Assembly: GCA_002721825.1 (NCBI GenBank)
Contig: PBLS01000025.1
Coordinates: 1 to 41,417, forward strand
Length of the DNA stretch: 41,417 nucleotides
From: Magnetovibrio sp.
GTDB lineage: Bacteria > Pseudomonadota > Alphaproteobacteria > Rhodospirillales > Casp-alpha2
Direction: 5' to 3'
The notes beneath the pieces are model-generated. The model did not search any database, was not told the origin of the DNA, and saw only the letters and a program-made list of their open reading frames with translations. Positions 36,596 through 41,417 of the stretch are shown here, piece by piece. A program made the translations under genes and the position numbers. The stretch's first letter is position 1, and every line of letters begins with the position of its first letter.

Positions 36596-37619
36596 AAGCG
36601 AGATTTCTTTAAAGCGAAGTTGGCTTTGGAGGGGAGTTTTTCTTCTTATTGGTTTGGGTTTGTTGTGGATAGTATTCGCTGGCATTGATGTTTTCGTGGT
36701 ATGGCAGAATGCTCGGGTTATTGGCTGGGGATTATTAGGGGTTGTAATTCTATATGTTTTAGCATTCTTGATAGATTCGCTAAGTTGGCATCTTACGTTG
36801 GTATCTCTACCGATTAGCTTTCGTTGGGTTTGGCGGTTATTTGCTGTACGTATGGTTGGCGAGACATACAACAATGTGACGCCAATTGTTTCGATGGGTG
36901 GTGAACCAGTTAAAGCGATACTCCTAAAGCGTCACTATGCTGTCCCTTACCATGAGAGTACTGCATCTCTGATACTTGCTAAGACGATAAATATGGTTGG
37001 CTTATGCGTGTTTTTGATGATTGGGTTCTCTTTTATGATCCACACGGGCAAATTTGAACTTGTCTATAAGCAGACAGCTGGTATAGGGCTCACTGCTATT
37101 GTGGTTGCAACAGTATTGTTTTTCTCGATTCAGCGTCTTAGGCTTGGAAGTATCCTTGGTGAATGGGTGAGCAATCGGTTTTTATCTAAAAGAATTCACT
37201 TTTTCGTTCAAAAAATCCAATCTATGGATGAGGCATTAGTAAAATTTTATACTACTAACGGACGTCGCTTATTTGTTGCTTCAATGTTAGCGTTTTTGAA
37301 TTGGGTTCTAGGTGTCGTTGAGATTTATATAGTGTTCTGGATCTTAGATCGTCCAATTACTTGGTCAGAGGCATGGATTATCGAAGCCGTGACTCAAATG
37401 GTTCGGTCAAGCACGTTCTTTATACCGCTGAGCATTGGAGCTCAGGAAGGTGCCTTTTTGATTGTAGCCGGAACAATTACGGGTGCGCCAGCATTAGGTC
37501 TTTCAATCGGGTTGGTCCGACGTTTTCGGGAACTCATTTGGATAATTTTCGGCTATCTTATCGGCGTCTGTTACACAGCGAGCTTTGGCCGTTTTAATCC
37601 CAGGTCTGATATCAATTAA
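36588..37619 (+). CDS. hpnL: HpnL-like / YbhN (UPF0104, lysylphosphatidylglycerol synthase TM domain) membrane protein
   Basis: 'WRLFAVRMVGETYNNVTPIVSMGGEPVKAILLKRHYAVPYHESTASLILAKTINM', 'VTQMVRSSTFFIPLSIGAQEGAFLIVAG'. Start at ATG 36588, overlapping the upstream stop by 8 nt. Confidence 0.78.
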   Translation: MSESEISLKRSWLWRGVFLLIGLGLLWIVFAGIDVFVVWQNARVIGWGLLGVVILYVLAFLIDSLSWHLTLVSLPISFRWVWRLFAVRMVGETYNNVTPIVSMGGEPVKAILLKRHYAVPYHESTASLILAKTINMVGLCVFLMIGFSFMIHTGKFELVYKQTAGIGLTAIVVATVLFFSIQRLRLGSILGEWVSNRFLSKRIHFFVQKIQSMDEALVKFYTTNGRRLFVASMLAFLNWVLGVVEIYIVFWILDRPITWSEAWIIEAVTQMVRSSTFFIPLSIGAQEGAFLIVAGTITGAPALGLSIGLVRRFRELIWIIFGYLIGVCYTASFGRFNPRSDIN

Positions 37620-38274
37620 GACCAAGCAAATCGGCTTTTTTTATTAGCTGCGTCGTTAGTGCAGCGACGCCGCCTTGTTTTAGTATTTGGCGGTATTCAG
37701 AGCGTCGGATGGCGAGCTCGCTGATACCAGTATCGAGGATAACGTCAATAATGCGCCAGCCCTCCCTGGTTTCTTTTGTCACGTAAGTGAGGTTAATGTC
37801 ATCTGTGTTAGGATTAATTAGACGAGTCATTACTAATTGAGAGCCGTGGATCCCTGGCTTAACTTTCAATATCTCAAAACTCTGCCCAGAATACCCATCG
37901 AAGCGTGTAGCATAAATACCAATACTGACATTTGAGAAGGCGGTCACGAGGGCATGTTTTTGGTCTTCTGTAGCATTCTTCCAATGGCGTCCAGAAGCAA
38001 TCTTGATCATCAAGCGAAGATTAAATGCATTAGCAATATGCGGTGCTAATTGCTTATAGCGACCTCCATAGCCAAGGTTCTCTGAATTTTGCATAACATC
38101 TAAGAGTTTCGAGTGGAAATTCATGATCAGGTTTCTAGGATTTGCAGCATGCGAGTGCGCCCAGGAATTGTTGGGATAATAAGTCCATGCCAGAGAGATC
38201 AAGATAGCTAGAGAGATCAAGGTAGCTAAAGTTAACACGCTAAAAAGTGGTTTTTTCAAGATAATGTGCCCCAA
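37612..38274 (-). CDS. MlaC/Ttg2D-family periplasmic lipid-transfer protein (HpnM-like paralogue)
   Basis: 'RLMIKIASGRHWKNATEDQKHALVTAFSNVSIGIYATRFDGYSGQSFEILKVKPG...GWRIIDVILDTGISELAIRRSEYRQILKQGGVAALTTQL'. Confidence 0.85.
   Translation of the reverse strand: MGHIILKKPLFSVLTLATLISLAILISLAWTYYPNNSWAHSHAANPRNLIMNFHSKLLDVMQNSENLGYGGRYKQLAPHIANAFNLRLMIKIASGRHWKNATEDQKHALVTAFSNVSIGIYATRFDGYSGQSFEILKVKPGIHGSQLVMTRLINPNTDDINLTYVTKETREGWRIIDVILDTGISELAIRRSEYRQILKQGGVAALTTQLIKKADLLGLN
38193..38228 (-). repeat. In-frame 18-bp tandem duplication in the signal sequence/TM segment of an mlaC paralogue
   Basis: gagagatcaagatagcta (38193-38210) and gagagatcaaggtagcta (38211-38228), 17/18 identical; encodes LATLIS-LAILIS. 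Confidence 0.8.
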
Positions 38275-38287
38275 TTCAAAGAGTGCT

Positions 38288-38959
38288 TTATTCGGACATA
38301 AGTTGGTCTGCCTTGCTATTCAATAAACTTATGAGGCCCTGCACACCAGATTGTTTTAGTATGTGACGATACTCTGACTGTCGTACTTTCAGCTCGCTAA
38401 TTCCAACATCTAGGATGACATCAATAATTTTCCAGCCACCCTTAAAAGATTTGGTTACGTAGGCAATACTGACTTTGCTTTTGTCTAACTTAACAAGATT
38501 ACTGTAAACTATTGTGGTGTTATAAGGACCGGGTTTCTCGTCAATTACAACGAATTCTTCCCCGTTGTATCCGCTAAATAGAGTTGCCAGTGTTGCCACA
38601 CTCATTCGTCGAAATCCTTTAATAAGTTGGATTTTCTCGTCTTCCGTTGCCTGTTTCCAAAAGCTACTAGCGCTGATTTGAGTCATCAGTGCTAAATGGA
38701 ATGACTTTTCAATAGCGGGCTGTAAAAGTTTATATCTTTCGACAACGCCAATCTGATCAGCTACTTTCATCACTCCAATTAGGGTACTTTGAAAGTCCGA
38801 AACTACCTTAGAGGCTTTTGCCGATTCGCCGCCTAAGGCGTTAAAGTTAACGAAAATACAAACTAAGGTGAATAAAGCAAAAAAAATATTTTGTTTAGCC
38901 GTCTCTGGACGGGTCCGAAACTTATGACCGGGAAAATAAGAATTACGCATATTAAACAA
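38288..38959 (-). CDS. MlaC/Ttg2D-family periplasmic lipid-transfer protein (HpnM-like paralogue)
   Basis: 'HLALMTQISASSFWKQATEDEKIQLIKGFRRMSVATLATLFSGYNGEEFVV...GGWKIIDVILDVGISELKVRQSEYRHILKQSGVQGLISLL'; tandem with the 37612-38274 paralogue. Confidence 0.85.
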   Translation of the reverse strand: MFNMRNSYFPGHKFRTRPETAKQNIFFALFTLVCIFVNFNALGGESAKASKVVSDFQSTLIGVMKVADQIGVVERYKLLQPAIEKSFHLALMTQISASSFWKQATEDEKIQLIKGFRRMSVATLATLFSGYNGEEFVVIDEKPGPYNTTIVYSNLVKLDKSKVSIAYVTKSFKGGWKIIDVILDVGISELKVRQSEYRHILKQSGVQGLISLLNSKADQLMSE

Positions 38960-39126
38960 TGGTATAGCTGTGATAAAAGCGCTCTAGTTAATGATGAAAA
39001 TAGTAGAATAAAAAAATGCCAGGTCTGTCTATAAATCCTTATTTCTTGGTTGCGACAGCTAACAACATAGCTTACTAATGTCGACGATTTTAGTACACAT
39101 ATTATTAATTATTTTAGACCAAACTT

Positions 39127-39174
39127 TGTGATCACAGCATTAAAGGATAGTGTGGTCACAGGATTAAGGGATAG
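39127..39174 (+). repeat. Two-copy tandem repeat (24-bp period) in the mlaA 5' region, each copy with a TGTGRTCACA near-palindrome
   Basis: gtgatcacagcattaaaggatag (39128-39150) versus gtggtcacaggattaagggatag (39152-39174), 20/23 identical; TGTGATCACA 39127-39136, TGTGGTCACA 39151-39160. Confidence 0.8.
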
Positions 39175-39177
39175 AGC

Positions 39178-40017
39178 GTGGTTTTCAAAAAAGGATTCGG
39201 GAAACAAATTACTATGGTGACAGCGGTGCTGTTTTTTATCCTTTGTGCAGTACCTGACGCTGTCTATGGTGGAGCTCAACCTGCTTTAGTTGCCTCGACG
39301 GATGTAGACGATAATGATGGAGATCCGTTAGAGCCTGTTAATAGGATGATTTTTGGTTTTAATGAGGTTATTCGAGATAGTTTGTTGGGTCCGGTGGCGC
39401 ACGCGTATAATGATAATCTGCCGGCAAATGTGCGTCTTGGAATAGGAAATTTTCTAGACAATTTGTCGAGCCCCATCTCATTTGCGAATAGCATCCTTCA
39501 AGGTGACCTTCGTTCAGCGCTAAGTATTTTTGCTCGATTTTTAATTAATTCTACTGTTGGTATGGTTGGCATTATCGATGTCGTTGGCGAGGTTGATGGT
39601 GATGCACGTGATGAAGATTTCGGACAAACCCTTGGCGTTTGGGGTATTGGTGAAGGTTTCTATTTGGTTCTTCCAGTATTTGGACCGTCTAGCCCTCGCG
39701 ATGTGGTTGGCAAATTTTTGGTTGATCCGTATTTCGATCCATTCGGGTCCATGATAAGCGACGGCGGAGAGGCCGTTGATTATTCTGAGCAGGCAGTAAG
39801 CGGAGTTGACGAATATTCAGGTGTTGTTGACGAACTAGAGCAAATTAAGAAAACGTCTGTTGATTACTATGCTGCGGTTCGTAGTCTTTACCGTCAAAAG
39901 CGGAAATCAGAAATCTCGAACGGTAAAAATCTTGATCTACCACCAGTCCCAAATCTGAGTTATGACCTCGTACCTGAAGATTTTAATCAGTCTTTAGGAT
40001 CGGCAGTTACTCAATAA
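39178..40017 (+). CDS. mlaA: MlaA/VacJ-family outer-membrane lipid-asymmetry protein
   Basis: 'DDNDGDPLEPVNRMIFGFNEVIRDSLLGPVAHAYNDNLPANVRLGIGNFLDNLSSPISFANSILQGD', 'EDFGQTLGVWGIGEGFYLVLPVFGPSSPRDVVGKFLVDPYFDPF'. GTG start at 39178. Confidence 0.92.
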   Translation: MVFKKGFGKQITMVTAVLFFILCAVPDAVYGGAQPALVASTDVDDNDGDPLEPVNRMIFGFNEVIRDSLLGPVAHAYNDNLPANVRLGIGNFLDNLSSPISFANSILQGDLRSALSIFARFLINSTVGMVGIIDVVGEVDGDARDEDFGQTLGVWGIGEGFYLVLPVFGPSSPRDVVGKFLVDPYFDPFGSMISDGGEAVDYSEQAVSGVDEYSGVVDELEQIKKTSVDYYAAVRSLYRQKRKSEISNGKNLDLPPVPNLSYDLVPEDFNQSLGSAVTQ

Positions 40018-40042
40018 CACCAGTGTTACTCACTAACACCAG
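40006..40042 (+). repeat. Two-copy tandem repeat (19-bp period) across the mlaA stop codon
   Basis: gttactcaataacaccag (40006-40023) and gttactcactaacaccag (40025-40042), 17/18 identical; TAA stop at 40015-40017. Confidence 0.8.
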
Positions 40043-40054
40043 AAAATTTCTGGT
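40038..40054. other. Short palindrome after mlaA (possible weak terminator or operator)
   Basis: accagaaa-a-tttctggt, 8-bp arms around a single A; no clear T-tract follows. Confidence 0.4.
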
Positions 40055-40458
40055 TATTTGCGTTTATCTCCAGAGTGATCTGTGGAGAGATGGCTCACGT
40101 ATGGTACATTATCTCAGGAGGATAAAATGCGATATCCAGGAACAAATGGTGAAAATATTGACTTTATCGTTAAGGACATTATAATGTCTTCGTCTTCTGG
40201 TGCCGATTTGGACTGGAGGGTGTTGTGGTGTGGGAAGCGGCCTTATGGCGCTGACCTGCATTTTCCGTCGTTCGCTTCTTTAAGGAGGAAATGGGCATGT
40301 TTAAAAGCAGTAAGTTCATGGCTTCACTCGGAAACTGCGGCTCTTCGTGGCCTTGAGTGGTTCTGGATTTTTACAGTATTCGGAATTCGATCGGAATGTA
40401 GAAATCTGACACGACTAGAGTTTATCAAGTTGACTATCGATTGAGTGGAGAGAATATA

Positions 40459-41352
40459 ATGTCAAATATTTCGTTACCTATAGCTCCTATTGAGGGAAGC
40501 CTTTCGAGATACTTTCGTGAAGTTTGGCGGTTTCCGATTTTGGATAGGGATGAAGAACAGCTATTAGCGTTGCGATGGCGCGATAATGAAGATATCGATG
40601 CTGCGCATAAATTAGTAACATCGCACTTGCGTTTGGTTTGCAAAATAGCCATGGGATACAAGGGCTACGGGTTACCGATGGCAGACCTGGTTTCTGAAGG
40701 TAATATTGGGCTTATGAAGGCTGTCAAAAAATTTGATCCAGATAAAGGTTTTAGATTATCAACCTATGCGATGTGGTGGATAAAGGCAGCTATTACTGAA
40801 TATATTTTAAAGTCTTGGTCATTGGTTAAACTTGGTACAGTGGCTTCGCAAAAAAAATTATTCTTCAGCTTACGTTCCATGAAGTCGCGTCTTGGAGTGC
40901 TGGATACCACTGACTTGAATGACGTTGATGCAGAGTTCATTTCAAACCAGACTGATGTGTCTGTTTCTGACGTTAAGCACATGAATAGCAGACTTAGTTC
41001 ACGCGATATGTCGCTTAATGCACCGGTTTCGCAAGATGATGAGACAGCCACTTTCCAAGATACTTTGGTAAGTGATGGACCAAGCCCAGAATTAGCCTAT
41101 GCAGAGAGCGAAGAGTTTGGCTATCGGCATAGTATTTTGCAGCGGGCACTAGCTAAGCTTCCTGACCGTGAGCGTGAAATTCTCATTGAGCGTCGCCTCA
41201 AGGAAGACCCGGTAACACTTGAAGAATTAGGTGGAGTGTATGGTATAAGCCGTGAGCGTGTCCGGCAGTTAGAGGTTAGAGCATTTAAAAAGATTGAAAA
41301 GTTTATTCGCGTAGCGGCGCAAAATGATGGCTTGGAGCTAGCCGTTAGGTGA
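40459..41352 (+). CDS. rpoH: RNA polymerase heat-shock sigma factor RpoH (sigma-32)
   Basis: 'LVTSHLRLVCKIAMGYKGYGLPMADLVSEGNIGLMKAVKKFDPDKGFRLSTYAMWWIKAAITEYILKSWSLVKLGTVASQKKLFFSLR' (RpoH box), 'LPDREREILIERRL...TLEELGGVYGISRERVRQLEVRAFKKI'. Start taken as ATG 40459. Confidence 0.94.
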   Translation: MSNISLPIAPIEGSLSRYFREVWRFPILDRDEEQLLALRWRDNEDIDAAHKLVTSHLRLVCKIAMGYKGYGLPMADLVSEGNIGLMKAVKKFDPDKGFRLSTYAMWWIKAAITEYILKSWSLVKLGTVASQKKLFFSLRSMKSRLGVLDTTDLNDVDAEFISNQTDVSVSDVKHMNSRLSSRDMSLNAPVSQDDETATFQDTLVSDGPSPELAYAESEEFGYRHSILQRALAKLPDREREILIERRLKEDPVTLEELGGVYGISRERVRQLEVRAFKKIEKFIRVAAQNDGLELAVR

Positions 41353-41417
41353 TCTTTTGAATTTTGGTGGTATCCGATATTTAAAGCGCCTGCCAATCAT
41401 ATCTAGGACTATGATAT

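Noticed and set aside
39178-39300. Claim that MlaA is a non-lipidated variant
   Set aside because: The leader 'FFILCAVPDAVYGGAQ' has a Cys preceded by Leu rather than Gly/Ala/Ser, so lipidation is uncertain, but this cannot be settled by inspection.
1-41417. CRISPR arrays, tRNA/rRNA genes, transposases or phage genes
   Set aside because: No regularly spaced repeat array, cloverleaf/T-loop signature outside coding genes, or mobile-element protein was recognised by eye; a tRNA or covariance-model scan would be needed to exclude small RNAs.

Overview
The window looks alphaproteobacterial: a sigma-32-type RpoH, a full hopanoid locus, and dense operons on both strands. I infer this from gene content only. 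The left ~18 kb is mostly catabolic or housekeeping genes: a TPR/SPOR lipoprotein (5'-truncated), a class III CoA-transferase plus thiolase, ubiX-leuC-leuD, a beta-lactamase-fold hydrolase, a TcuA-like FAD dehydrogenase facing MmgE/PrpD, a thioesterase, and an amidase coupled to an M20 carbamoylase-type hydrolase. It ends with a D-tartrate-dehydratase-like enolase-superfamily gene followed by a split TPP-dependent sulfopyruvate/phosphonopyruvate-decarboxylase-like pair. From ~18.3 to 40 kb there is a large hopanoid/lipid-trafficking island: hpnM-like(mlaC)-hpnC-hpnB-hpnD-hpnE-shc-hpnG, then hpnH-ispH, hpnA, a CTP-type nucleotidyltransferase, a PhyH-type dioxygenase, a duplicated membrane protein, three CDP-alcohol phosphatidyltransferases, hpnN (RND), an HpnL/YbhN-like flippase candidate, two more mlaC homologues and mlaA. 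rpoH closes the window. The most interesting unexplained unit is the nucleotidyltransferase + PhyH + three CDP-alcohol transferases + transporters embedded among hpn genes, a candidate undescribed polar-lipid or phosphonolipid head-group pathway. One of the three transferases lacks the fourth motif Asp. Other notable points are tandem repeats on both sides of mlaA, a perfect 12-bp inverted repeat upstream of a transferase gene, and the tartrate-dehydratase/split-decarboxylase operon. No CRISPR array, tRNA, rRNA or transposase was recognised by eye.
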